From: Humulus lupulus
Lineage: Eukaryota > Streptophyta > Magnoliopsida > Rosales > Cannabaceae
NCBI RefSeq assembly: GCF_963169125.1
Contig: NC_084796.1
Coordinates: 91,682,888-91,746,887, forward strand
Reading direction: 5' to 3'
DNA: 64,000 bases
Below the pieces are notes generated by a model. It was not told where the DNA came from and did not search any database. It saw only the letters and a program-made list of their open reading frames with translations. The position numbers were made by a program, and so were the translations under genes. The first letter of the stretch is position 1; the number at the start of each line of letters is the position of its first letter. Below are positions 41,541 through 53,099 of this stretch, piece after piece.

Positions 41541-43033
41541 AAGCATCCATCTCCGTCGCCGATTAGACATCCTCCGTCGCCAATAAGGCATCCATCCCCA
41601 CCCCGTTCAGCTCGAAACGTTCCTACCTACGAAAACAGCAGGACGAATCCTCCTCTCGCTGCCCCTACTCATGCCTCGCGAGCACGCGGAAATATCCTAG
41701 ATCCTCATCCTCCGCCACAAGCTCTGAGTTTCTCTAATGGAAGCTATTGGACGGAGGGTCGTTGAAGTGATAGGACCAGCGCAGATTTGAGAAATTAGCT
41801 GAGTTCAGCTCAGAACACTCAAGTTAATCCGCAGAACGATCTGCTAGATTGCCTGAATTCACAAAGGAGAAATCCAGGTCGCGATGGAATCAATGGCACT
41901 CACCACGAGGGAAGTCCTTCCGAAGTACATGATAACGGGAATGTCCCACCAAACCAGGCTTAAGCTTGGAGGGACAATAACCCGCCAAACATGTACGATC
42001 AAATGGGAGCTGTTGAATAACCCCAGGGAGCCAAGGACCAAATGCTCGAGAGTTAGCCCAGATGGAGGAGCTGATGAAAAAACTCTTATCAGAGAAAGAA
42101 AAAGATGAATATGACTCAGGGGATGAACTCGAGCTCTTCACCACCAACATCGCAGCAACACCATACCCGTCCGCCCACTTGGGAATGTTCAATACTCTGA
42201 TGATGGCCCATAATATCGAACCTGAGTTGAGGTGCTTGGTATTCCCTTCGACTCTGGTCGGATGGGCTAGGCAATGGTTTAAGCAATACAAAAAGCATTC
42301 TATCAGCTCGTGGAAGAGCTTCTCCACTGACTTCAAGAGGGCGTTCCGGGATACTCAAGCGGATCGTATCAAGGAAGACTCCCTTGCAAACGTAAAGCAA
42401 CAGCCCTGGGCGCCTCTGAAAGCTTATTGGAGTATATTCACCAGTATTGCTACACGAGCTAGAGACGTGGATGAAAGTTATAGGCTTATGGTGATGAAAA
42501 CAAGAATCCTTGTTGGGGGCGACCTATGGAAAGAAATCCAGAGAAAGGGCGTCAACACCATGGATGAGTTCCTGAACAGGGCTCAACGGTGGATCAACTT
42601 GGAAGAGGCGCGAGCTTTGGTCGCAGGAACAAGCCAAGTCCCTGCCCAGCCCGTTGGAGCGGTAATGGACGTTGCAGCTACGGCTCAAACCGTTTCCCAG
42701 AATAACCAAGGGGGAGGTAGCAAGAGGAAGGGAAGTGGCGAGGGCAGCCAGAATGGTTCAAAGAAAAACAAGCCCGTGGAGAAATTCAAACTGATCTATG
42801 CGACTTATGTTGACCTTACGGATACTAGAGAGCGCATTTTCTTGGAAAATTCTGCCGGCCTTCCGTGGAAAAATCCGGAGCCTCTAAAAATTCAAAGGGC
42901 GAAGAGAGACCCGTCGAAATTTTTTCGATTCCATAATGACATTGGTCACAACACCGATGATTGTAGGCACTTGAAGGATGAGATCGAGACACTCATCAGG
43001 GCCGGACCTTTCGCTCAGTATGCCCGGTATTGA
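41541..43033 (+). pseudogene. T2 gag, truncated
   Basis: It begins in mid-protein with HPSPSPIRHPPSPIRHPSPP, matching T1 gag residues near 225-240. A stop occurs near 41766. The main open part (42062-43033, 323 aa) starts at MEELMKKLLSEKEKD and holds the gag domain and the C-terminal FHNDIGHNTDDCRHLKDE knuckle, in which the first Cys is Phe. About 18 residues (T1 GFCMPHLSKFNGDGDPSD) are deleted in frame near 42173. Confidence 0.88.
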
Positions 43034-44150
43034 ATCACTTCTAATTAGCTCGATGGGCAAAGCATTCAATCAGCTCCGGAAGTTCCTGCAAATCAGACCG
43101 GAGCTCAGGTGAATCAAGATACCCCACCTCCAATAATAGGGGGAGAGATAACAACCATCTCCGGAGGCCCTCATCTGGAAGGCACGAGCAAAGGTGCTCA
43201 GAAGAGATATATTAATGAACTGAGATGTCACAGTGGAGTTGAGTTCGTCCCAGAGCAGCATTTATCTAAGGAACAATGATTGGAGAAATAACCAATAAGT
43301 TTTACTGAAGAAGATGCTAGCCATGTCCAGTTCCTGCATAACGATCCTCTAGTCATAACCGTCCAGCTCACCAATCGGAGAGTTAGGAGGACACTAGTGG
43401 ATAACGGGAGTTCTGTGAACCTGCTATATAGGTCCAGACTGGTGAAAATGTGATTATCTATAACCGAGCTGAAGGCAACCTCCATGATGTTGTATGGGTT
43501 TTCCGGCGAGGGAATGGCAGCTATTGGAATGATCGAGTTAGTGATAACCTTGGGTGAGGGACCACAAATTGTTGCCAAGCTTCTTGAGTTTATGGTCGTC
43601 GATTGTCCGACCACGTATAATGCAATCTTGGGTAGACCCACACTGATGGCATTTGAAGCCATAACATCTATCTGCCACCTTGTGATTAAATTCCCCTCAT
43701 CTACGGGAGTATGCACTATCCAAGGAGATCAGCTTGCTGTCAGGGAATGCTATAGCATTTCCATGAAGGGAAAATCGCAACCCAGGAAGCAGACAATGGC
43801 CATACAGGATGGAGGCAAGTAATCCCAAGAAGTGAGAACTGATCCTGGGATGGTAGAACCTCAACAAGTCAGTGGCAGGGGAACCACCACAGGTGATGAT
43901 ATTGATCCATGAATGGGAAAAGATAGGTCCGAGCTCCAAGCTATTGAAGAACTCGAAGAAGTAAACATCGATCCCAAAGATGCTTCGAGAGTGGTTAAGC
44001 TCGGGAAGAACCTTGACGTTAAGAGAAAGGCGGAGCTGGTAAAAATTCTACAAGAGAATCTAGATGTTATCGCCTGGTCTCATGAAGACATGGTAGGGAT
44101 CAGCCCGAGTGTCATCATGTATACCCTTAACATGGACAATCCGAGCTGAG
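43034..44150 (+). pseudogene. T2 protease, broken
   Basis: The active site [12 protein letters not shown] lies near 43395-43431, with stops shortly before and after (43278, 43293, 43452). The open part 43484-43822 continues through YNAILGRPTLMAFE. A third piece (43913-44149) matches the T1 linker to RT (ELQAIEELEEV, ENLDVIAWSHEDMVGISPSV). About 40 bp spanning the T1 TAG junction are deleted here, with a frameshift. Confidence 0.85.
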
Positions 44151-45950
44151 GCCCTAGAAGAAGAAGTAGCTCGGCTATTAAAGTGTGGTTTTATTCGCGA
44201 GGCTAGATACCCGATCTGGGTTGCCAATCTTGTCCTGGTCCCAATGCCAAATGGAAAATGGATGACCTGCATCGACTTCTTTGATTTAAACAAAGCCTGT
44301 CCCAAGGATTTCTTCCCATTGCTAAGGATTGACCAATTGGTGGATGCCACCGCGGGACACGAGCTCATGTCCTTCATGGATGCGTACTCTGGATATAACT
44401 AGATTGCTATGAACCTCGCGGACCAGGAGCATACTAGCTCTATGACTCCAACCAATGTTTACTGTTATAAAGTCATGCCCTTCGGACTGAAGAACGCTGG
44501 GGCTACCTAACAGAGATTGGTCAACAGAATGTTCGTTGATCAGATCGGGAAAAACATGGAAGTGTATGTTGATGATATGCTGGTCAAGTCAAAAACTACC
44601 GATAACCATGTTCCTGCTCTGAAGGAATGTTTTGAGATCCTAAGGAGGTATAGTATGAGATTAAACCTCCATAAGTGTACTTTCGGAGTGGCATCAGGAA
44701 AATTTCTGGGGTTCATAGTCAATACCACAGCGATAGAAGCGAACCCTGACAAAATCCGATCACTACTAGAAATTCCTTCTCCCAGGTCACATAAAGATGT
44801 CCAAAGTCTGACAGGAAGAGTGGCAATCCTTAATTGGTTTATCTCTAATTCCATTGACAAGTGTTTTCCATTCTATAACTTGTTCCAGGGAAACAAAAAG
44901 TTTGAATGAACTGAGGAATGTGAACCGGCATTTCGCAATCTAAAAGCACATTTGGCTGAACCACCAGTGTTGTCTAAGCCAACGGCGGGGGAACCCCTTA
45001 TTTTTTATTTAGCTATTACAGAAAACAAAGCCAGTGTCGTGTTGGTTCGGGAAAAGGACTGAGTTCAAAAGCCAGTATACTATATAAGCAAAAGACTTCT
45101 TGGAGTTGAATCACGGTATCCCTTAATGGAAAAGATGGCGTTCTGCCTAATTACGGCCTCCAGGAAGCTTAGGCCGTATTTCCAATCCCATTCAATTCAC
45201 GTCATTACCGATCAACCTTTAAGGCAAGTTCTGCAGAAACCTGAGGCATCGGGATGTCTATTAAAATGGGCAATCGAGCTCAGCCAGTTTGAAATACTTT
45301 ACGTACCCCGAACTATAATCAAGAGCCAAGCCCTGGCTGAATGCACTGGATTCCAAGAGGAGCCCTTGAGAGAACCAGTGCAGGCATTGTGGAGAATCTT
45401 CGTGGACGGCTCATCTAACGAGAACGGGTTTGGAGTTGGGATCATTTTGATATCTCCAGAAGTGCACTGTTTCCACTCCGCACTACGATTCAGGTTCGAG
45501 GCATCCAACAACGAAGCCAAATACGAAGCTTTATTGGTCGGGCTTAGAGTGGCGATGGAGTTTATGGCCATGGCCATCCAATGCTACAGCGATTCCCAGC
45601 TCGTGGTAAACCTAGTGTCTGGAGAATATCAAGCGCGGGGGACCAAGATGGCTGCTTACCTAGCCAAAGTAATGAAGGAATTGTCCGAGTTTCAGTATGG
45701 CCTAGTCGAGCAGATCCCTCGCGAGCAAAATGCCAGTGCCGACGCTTTGGCTGGAATCACTACCTCCAAGGAAGCCGAAACTCTGAGCATAGTACCAGTG
45801 GATTTCTTGGAGAACCCGAGCATGGCAGAAAGTATGATGGAGGTCGAGATGATCGATACTAGACCAACTTGGATGACTCCCATAATAGAATATCTTACGA
45901 CAGGGAAGTTTCCTGATGAGCAAAAAGACTCGAGGAGGATACTCCATTAA
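44109..45950 (+). pseudogene. T2 RT and dual RNase H, broken
   Basis: RT pieces carry NLVLVPMPNGKW, DLNKACPKDF and the active site VYVDDMLVKSK (near 44566). Stops lie at 44401, 44507, 44907 and 45060. The second RNase H is well kept: IFVDGSSNENG (near 45398), NEAKYEALL (catalytic Glu region), SDSQLVVN, and EQNASADALAGI with the final Asp. T1 has a stop where T2 reads EQN, so T2 shows the ancestral residue. Confidence 0.86.
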
Positions 45951-47105
45951 GCTCCAAGGTATGCAATCATAGATGGGATGCTATACCAACGTGGCCATTC
46001 CTTGCCTCTTCTGCGATGTGTTCTGCTAGAGGAGGCCAAAACTATTTTGCAGGAGGTGCATGAAGGCTTCTGTGGGGATCACGCTGGGGGGCAAAACCTG
46101 GCCTTAAAAATATTAAGGCAGGGATATTATTGGCCCACTTTATCAAAGGATTCCATCTCCTATATCCAAAAGTGTGACAAGTGCCAGCGATTTGCCACAG
46201 TCGTCCGAGCTCCACCAGTCGAGCTGAAAATGATAACATCCCCATGGCCATTCATGGTGTGGGGAATCGATTTAATTGGAGCCCTGCCCATGGTAAAGGG
46301 AGTAGTTCGCTATGCGGTGGTGGCCATTGATTATTTCACGAAGTGGGAGGAAGCGGTGCCCCTGGCAACCATCACCTCAAAAAGAGTCCTCAACTTTATA
46401 GTCAAGAATATTGTTTGCCGGTTCAGACTGCAAAGAAGGATTTTATCGGACAATGGAACTCGGTTCGATAGCGATCTCTTCACCAAATTTTGTGAGAGGC
46501 ATGGCATAGTTAAGAGTTTCTCTTCGGTGGCCTACCCACAGGCCAACGGGCAGGTCACGGTCGTAAATAATACTCTCAAAGCAAGCCTTAAGAAGAGGTT
46601 AGACGAGGCCAAGGGAGCCTGGCCCAAGCAGCTCCCACAGGTACTTTGGACGTACCGAACCTCCCACCGAACTTCTACAGGGCACACCCTGTTCTCCCTG
46701 AATTTCAGAAGTGAGTCTATCCTTCCCATTGAAACAAAGATAGCCACGCACTGGCTCTAGAACTTCAGCCAGGAACGGAATGATGAGTTGTTCAGCGCGT
46801 CCCTCGACCTAATTGATGAAAAACGAGAAAAGTCGCAACTACAGCTCGCGCATTACCAGCAAAAAATCACTCGTTATTTTAATTCAAAGGTCAGGAGGCG
46901 TATGTTTGTTTTAGGTGACCTAGTACTCCGAAGGGTCTTTTTGGCAAACAAGGATCCCAAAGACGGTGCTTTGGGTCTGAGCTGGGAAGGGCCCTATCAA
47001 ATAGTGGAGGTCATACATGAGGGAACCTTCAAATTGGCTCGGCTCAATGGAGAAACAGTCCCACAAACCTAGAATGCTATGCACCTAAAGAAATATTATC
47101 AATGA
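45951..47105 (+). pseudogene. T2 integrase, broken
   Basis: The HHCC zinc domain is intact by eye (HEGFCGDH, CDKCQRF). The core has WGIDLIGALP and LSDNGTRFD, but the third residue is lost: ANGQVTVVNN replaces ANGQVEAVNK. Stops lie near 46760 and 47072, the latter a Trp to TAG change in the terminal WNA motif. The end MHLKKYYQ and TGA at 47103-47105 match T1. Confidence 0.87.
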
Positions 47106-47300
47106 CCGTACCACCCATTTATGTAAGGCTTAGTTATAAAATCCGTTTAATTTAAGAAATAAAAGAGTCATTGTGTATTTTTTGTGTCTTCATATAGTTT
47201 CAACTACGTGTTAGTTCGGGTGATAGTGTTGGTCCAAAGCAACCCAAAAAGTTCACTTTCTGTTTACTTGAGGGGCATATAACCCGAGAAGGGGATTAAA

Positions 47301-47760
47301 ACTTGGAAGTTAGTAAAATTGATTAACCAGTGTTTTTTCTAAAAAACACGGGGTGTCAAAAAACTAACACGAACTAGGTTTTAATTAAATATTCTGGACA
47401 CAACAAGGTCCAAAACTTGGAAGTTAGTAAAATTGATTAACCAGTGTTTTTTCTAAAAAACACGGGGTGTCAAAAAACTAACACGAACTAGGTTTTAATT
47501 AAATATCCTGGACACAACCAGGTCCAAAACATGGAAGTTAGTAAAATTGATTAACCAATGTTTTTCAAAAAAAACACGAGGTGTCAACAAACTAACACGA
47601 ACTAGGTTTTAATTAAATATCTTGGATACAACCAGGTCCAAAACTTAGAAGTTAGCAAAATTTGAAATCCACTGGCTTCCTTAGAAGCTCAGGATGATGA
47701 TTAAACCTAACGGAAAACTAAGTTTGGAACATTCAAAATCCCGGATAGAACCGAGTTCAA
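47301..47760. repeat. T2 tandem array, 114-bp units
   Basis: Units start acttggaagttag at 47301, 47415 and 47529 (acatgg) with a decayed fourth at 47643. Each has GTGTTTTTTCTAAAAAACAC (9-bp arms, broken in unit 3) and CCTGGACACAACCAGG (5-bp arms, perfect in unit 2). In pol orientation they align with the 121-bp T1 unit over AACTT-GAAGTTA, GAACTA-GTTTT and CCAGGTC. Confidence 0.9.
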
Positions 47761-48048
47761 GGCCTGATACTTAACAGGTAGGATATAAATCAACATTAAT
47801 TTTGGTCACAACCAAAGGTAAAATATCTATCTCGACCTAAGAGTCATTTCCTAAAAGATTTTGAATGTACAAGTCATGAGCATAAGAAAAAATCAATCAA
47901 AATCGTGGAATAGATAAAAAAGTACATACTGGAATTATAAATAAATTGTCTCGAGGAGAATAACCTCATACCAAGCCAAAAAAATGGAAAATGTTTACAA
48001 GAACCCCAAAAAATATATATATTTAAGATGAACAAAGAAAAAAGAAAA

Positions 48049-50714
48049 CTAGGACCCTCTGGGGCGCACTGAGGACGACACATCCTCGATTTCCTGCTTG
48101 CCAACGGTAGAGGCCTTCCCGATCTCGGACGGCGGCTCTTGTTGAAGCTGAATCTTGAACTTCTCGAGGTAATGCCCCTACACTTCGGAGGCCAGGAAGG
48201 AGAAGTTGTCATCCTGGTTGAAGGCACAACAATGATACAACATGCTTTACATTGAAGATATTGAGGCCGCCTTTTCCTCCTTAGTAGCAGGCTCGGCCTC
48301 CAGCTGTTTGGCCTTGGCCCCAGCGAGCTCAGCTTGGAGGGCAGCCAAAGAAGCCTTTGCAGTCTTCTCGCCCTCTTGAGTCGCGGATAAGGTAGCCTTG
48401 GCACCTAGTTCACTTTGTTGAGCAGCTACGAGGGCAGCTTGGGCAGCAATCAGGGCGGCCTGAGCGGTCTAGAGCTGGTTTTTAAGCTCTTCATTCCTGG
48501 CCCTGGCCCAAGCTATGCTGCGGTGATGAGCCAAGACCACCTGAAAAAAGTAAAGAAGCAAGTTAGGCACGTGCTGGGATGAAAACAAAAGAGTAAATTT
48601 GACTAAGGAGAGTTAGCTTACTGTAAGTTTCATCCCACAAAGCAGACTCCATAACATTCTCTAGGCTCCTCGCCTCGATCTCCCTCAGGTCCTTCGGATT
48701 AGCCTTGTAAAGATGCTCCACCATGTGGTTCGCTGTCTCATAGATAGTCCCTCGAAAGGTTTCTGGAATCTTCTCCAGGGCCTGGGCGTTGACCGGGATG
48801 TGCACGATGGTGGCGGGGACCATCGGAGCTGAGAGACCAGTTGGTGCTACCTGGTCCCGAGCAAGGGCTGAGGGAAATCGGGGAGGAGGTGCAGGTGGAC
48901 CCCTCTTCTCCTGAGCTACAGCAGCCGCAGCTACCGAGCTCTGGCCTTTCCCCTTGGCTGGGGATTTGGAAGTCGTCCCGTAGCAGGAGGCGTCTTCTTT
49001 TGTGTAGGCCAAGGTTTCTTTACGAGCGGCCCGGAGGTGGATTTTCCCTCCTGGAAGATCGCGCAGATGTCAGGGGCCCCAGACTGTGCCATCTCCTTGC
49101 GTGAAAAAGAGTGGAAAGTACGTTAATGTACATGCAAAATCATCAGTTTACAAGGAAAATATGTACGACGTAATGAAAAGTCCTACCCTCCGAGTAAGAG
49201 GAGGAGTTTATTGCCACGACCTCTGACCTCGGAACTGCTATAGGAGAAGGGGAGCCTAAGTCTACCACTTCTGGGATTAGGGGAGGTTCTGGATTAGGTT
49301 CTACCTCACGAATGGATTCCTCCACATATTGCCTAAGTCTAGGGGCAACTATACTCTGGAGCAGGGAGGGCAACGACCTAAGGTTGGGTTCATACTCCTC
49401 GAAGAAGACCGACCTAAAGGACAGGGTGTTGTCTACTTCTACGGTGCCTCTAAGATGGCCCATATCATGACGTAGCACTAAATGATCCACGCACTAGAGC
49501 AGGGTTAGGTTACGGTCGAGATCATTAGGGTGGCGGTGAATGAGTTGGTTTGGGTTAAACCTAATTAGCCTAAGATCGGCAACAACCCTATCTAAATCCC
49601 TAAAGAGATATGGGTTACCTTGGTCGAAGGGGCCGGCTACTTCCCTCGACGAAGCTCGCTCTACATTGGGGTCCTGAGCGGCCTCAGGAGCTCGTCTTTT
49701 CCACATGAGGGGTACCTCGTCCTCTTCTGTCTCCTCACCTCCAATGGCCGCAAGGTTCCCTTCGGGGACGGGTGGGAGCTCGCAGATTATAGGGACGTTA
49801 GCCCGCGTTCTTCTCAAGGCCAGGGTTTGACCTTCAACAATTAACCTACTTGCCAACATCATGTCATCAGACACGAGCTGGCGGTAGTCCACCAAAGTGT
49901 CGTATTGACCCCCAAGGGTCGCTGATTTGGCAGACCTCGCAAAAATGGCTGCACGAAGATACTCCAGTCAGTATACACGCAAAAGGACTAAGTATGAAAA
50001 GAATAATTTCACAAACTAAGGAGGTTAAGAAGACTTACAAGAATGGTTGAAATATCAGTGTTCGTAGTTGCAAAATTCATTTGACATAAAGAACTGATCT
50101 TCAAAATCATTGGGATGGATGGGCAGCTCGTTGACTGCGGCTGAGTTCTTAAATCAGGTCAAGTAGTAGAACCTGTCACCTTGCCCCCGTTGATCCGGGC
50201 TGGCCTTGAGGCAGAAAAAGTAGAGAATGTCCGCCGGAGTGGGGACCTCCCACTCATGCTTCAGGAAAAGGTATTTCAGCCTCGCCAATAGCCGGTAAGA
50301 GTTCGGGGGGAGCTGAAACGGTGCCAACTTCACGTAGTTGAGGAAGTCGGCGAAATATTGATCGAGGGGAAGGAAGGCTCCTGCCTTTAGGTTCTCATCA
50401 CTCCAGGCCACAAAGTCATCCTGGAGCGGTGCGCAACTTCGTTCCCCTTCAAATGGAGGTCAGGCAATCAGGACGCTGGTCCCGACCTCTATGTTATGGG
50501 ACAACATGATCTTGTTGACCCTTCCTTGGGTCGTGATATTGGAGACGATTCTCTCTGCCTCAAAGAATGCATCAGGTCCGACCACGACCTCCTCCTTCAC
50601 CACGGGGTCAAACTAGGGGATGGGGGATTCAGGGGCGATCTCTTTTCCCTTACTGGCTCGTTGAGACGATGAGCCAGCTACGTTCTTCTTGGACGTGGCT
50701 TTCTTGGGTGCCAT
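48049..50714 (-). pseudogene. T2 antisense gene, Transposase_28-like with coiled coil, broken
   Basis: The minus strand starts MAPKKATSKKNVAG at 50714, just after an AG acceptor (TTCGATAG). It follows T1: LAPFQLPPNSYRLLARLKYL (50411-50154), exon 2 with NPYLFRDLDRVVADLRLI (49895-49494, 49490-49143), an exon-3-like basic region (49012-48563), then a coiled coil and NFSFLASEV, ending in TAG at 48049-48051. Stops occur near 50600, 50152, 49494 and in the coiled coil. It lacks the 10-base deletion seen in T1 near 13580. Function unknown. Confidence 0.75.
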
Positions 50715-51765
50715 TAGCTCGCCTATCGAACAAGAACGATGGAACTCTTAGTAGGCGACCTAGAATTTTTATACAGGCAAGAGATAACAAATAAAAGCTG
50801 AGGATCCTAACACATGAGCTGAGGCAATCTCAGCCCGTGATGTGGGGCCACGCGCTACCTATGCTACGCGCCTAGGTTTCCCAACAGACCCCTGATGTTT
50901 AGGGATCATTGTGTCAAAAAATCAGGCCACTTTTCTTCATGAATAGAAAAACCATCCAAGAAGCATAGCCCCTAAGCAACCTAGTTTTGAACACTAGTAA
51001 CTTTTCATCCCCCACATCCTAAGTGGGTATTTCCTAAATTCCCCCGTAAGTTACCCAGGAATTGCCCAATTTCATGAACATCACAATTCTAGGGATATTT
51101 CACGGCCTACTCAATAAACCTAAGTTGAAGCCTATGTGCCAAAAATATTCGGGAAACAGACTAATATGGACTACAAAGAAATGTAGATAGGCGTGACATA
51201 TATATATATAAAAAATAAAATAAAAAAAAAAAGAGGAAAAGGAAGGAAACCCAAAAACCAGTAAAAGAGAAAAAAAATTCCAGCAAATCCAAAAGAATTA
51301 CAGTATGTTCTTCAGGTGAGAGAAGTAAACCTTGCAAGGGAGAGTTCCTGGAAGACTCCTGAGCGAGAAGGTTTTTTTGAGTTTTTTTTTTTGCCATAGA
51401 GGGTTTTCGGATTCCTTTGAGAGAGAAGAAAGGTTGGAAATGAAGAAGAGAAAAGTTGAAGAAAGATTTCGAATGAAAGGTGGTGAATCCTGAAAATTGC
51501 CAACCCTATTTATACGTAAAAAGAATAAAGCATCGTGGATCGTCCGATCAGGCTGGTGCAAGATACGAGGATCATGTTTCAAAAGATTAAACGGTAGCAA
51601 AAAGTTGGCCAGGCCATTTAGTGTAATCCTCGAAACCCGAAAAAACGCCAATTACAGCATTCCACGTGTCTCATACTCAAGTAGTGCCGAACCTGGGTAA
51701 TCGCGGCAGACATTTAAAAGCCCCTGCCGTGTCAGTCAGAGGATGACATCATAAGACACGGACAG
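50715..51765 (-). promoter_or_regulatory. T2 antisense gene promoter and leader
   Basis: A TATAAATA box lies at 51508-51515 on the minus strand in ACGTATAAATAGGGTTGG, matching the T1 box. About 800 bp separate it from the ATG, mostly pyrimidine-rich leader and a presumed intron ending in TTCGATAG. Small open frames at 51298-51651 fall in this leader and are not supported as genes. Confidence 0.5.
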
Positions 51766-51781
51766 GGACTTGGGGGGCAAA
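51766..51781 (+). other. T2 polypurine tract
   Basis: GGACTTGGGGGGCAAA directly precedes the LTR start TGTATGTCC. Confidence 0.85.
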
Positions 51782-52557
51782 TGTATGTCCTGATATTTTC
51801 GCCCGGATATTTTAGGCAGCTCGAGCACAGCTGGCAATCCAAGGACAATACTAGATGATCCATGTGTTGATATATCCTCTGCAAGGGCAGTGAGACTCCC
51901 CGGGCCAATGACACAAGCTGATGAATACGAAGGAATAGGACACGATCTGGAGACGCAAATAAAGCACAACATCCTAGATGCGAGCTGGCGTTATTTCCAG
52001 GTCGGGGTACGCTGAGGATCTACCATTTCTAGGAGCCTTTATAAACTCGGATACGTAATATAAACATGCGTGATCAGACATTACATGTTTGTTTATCCCT
52101 GAATTCTCAGACACGTAACATAAACGTGCATGATCAGACATCACATGTCTGATTATGCCAGACGACCCATGATCAATTTTACCTAATGATTAGACCAGGC
52201 CTTAATATATATTGTAATATTCATCATTTGTGCAAGAGAGGTCACATAATGGATGTGTATTCACGTGATGACCCCAACACCTTTCCTGGGATGGTTCTTC
52301 TATAAATACCAAGACCTTGTATAGGAAAAAGGGTTCGGTTTTTCTCTATAATGCAAATACTCTGCCAAAATATAGAGAGATATACAGTAATAATATCGAC
52401 TCATGGACTAGGTATATTTTAGCCTCCGAACCATGTAAAAAGGGACGAGTGTTCTTAATATTTTATTCCATGCATCCTTAAATGTTATTATCCTTATTAC
52501 AGTTTATCCTTAAGCATTAATTGTGTTATTCACTGTTGGTGAAAAACCGCGTCAACA
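51782..52557 (+). repeat. T2 3' LTR
   Basis: It runs from TGTATGTCCTG after the polypurine tract to CCGCGTCAACA, the same terminal 11 bases as T1 on its own strand, giving 776 bp. A TATAAATA box is at 52301-52308. Inner sequence is only weakly similar to the T1 LTR. No 5' copy is present. Confidence 0.85.
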
Positions 52558-53047
52558 TTAGGGTAAACAAATTGAAAATGGTTTCCACAAATAATATGAG
52601 GGGAGTTTAATGACATTTTGGGTGGCTATATTTACAATTTTATCATTTTTTTAATGGGCTTAAGGTTTATACCACCCTTAGGCTTTATTATTGGGCTCAA
52701 CCACCCCTTAAGTGGACTTTTAGGCACATTTCAAAAGACACTCATGTCAAAATCTGAGAATACACTATAGTTTTAGGTTTTTAAGTTACTTATTTAAATC
52801 AAAATGGGAAAATTAAGGGATCATTAGGAAGTGGCTAAGTGTATTATGCTAATCACATGTGGTATTCAACTCTCAATAGTGTCTTGCCACACTTTTTGAG
52901 TCAAAGGAGCCACTAAACACCAACCCAAATCAACTAATCATCATTACATAACCTAGCCGCCCTCCCTACCCTCTCTCTCTCTCATTTCTTTAAATCAAGC
53001 ACTGAAATATTCAGAGGCCTCTTATCTCTCTCCCTCTCCATTTTTTT

Positions 53048-53099
<52 letters not shown>

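Larger units (their letters stand above)
41541..52557 (+). mobile_element. T2: 5'-truncated Tat-lineage element, relative of T1, opposite orientation
   Basis: It keeps gag from about residue 225 of the T1 protein, then protease, RT, two RNase H domains, integrase, the 114-bp tandem array, the antisense ORF, the polypurine tract and the 3' LTR. The 5' LTR, primer binding site and gag N-terminus are missing; sequence joins the Copia-B leader directly at about 41541. Numerous stops and frameshifts make it older than T1. Its 3' LTR is also 776 bp by my end calls, but strongly diverged from that of T1. Confidence 0.92.
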
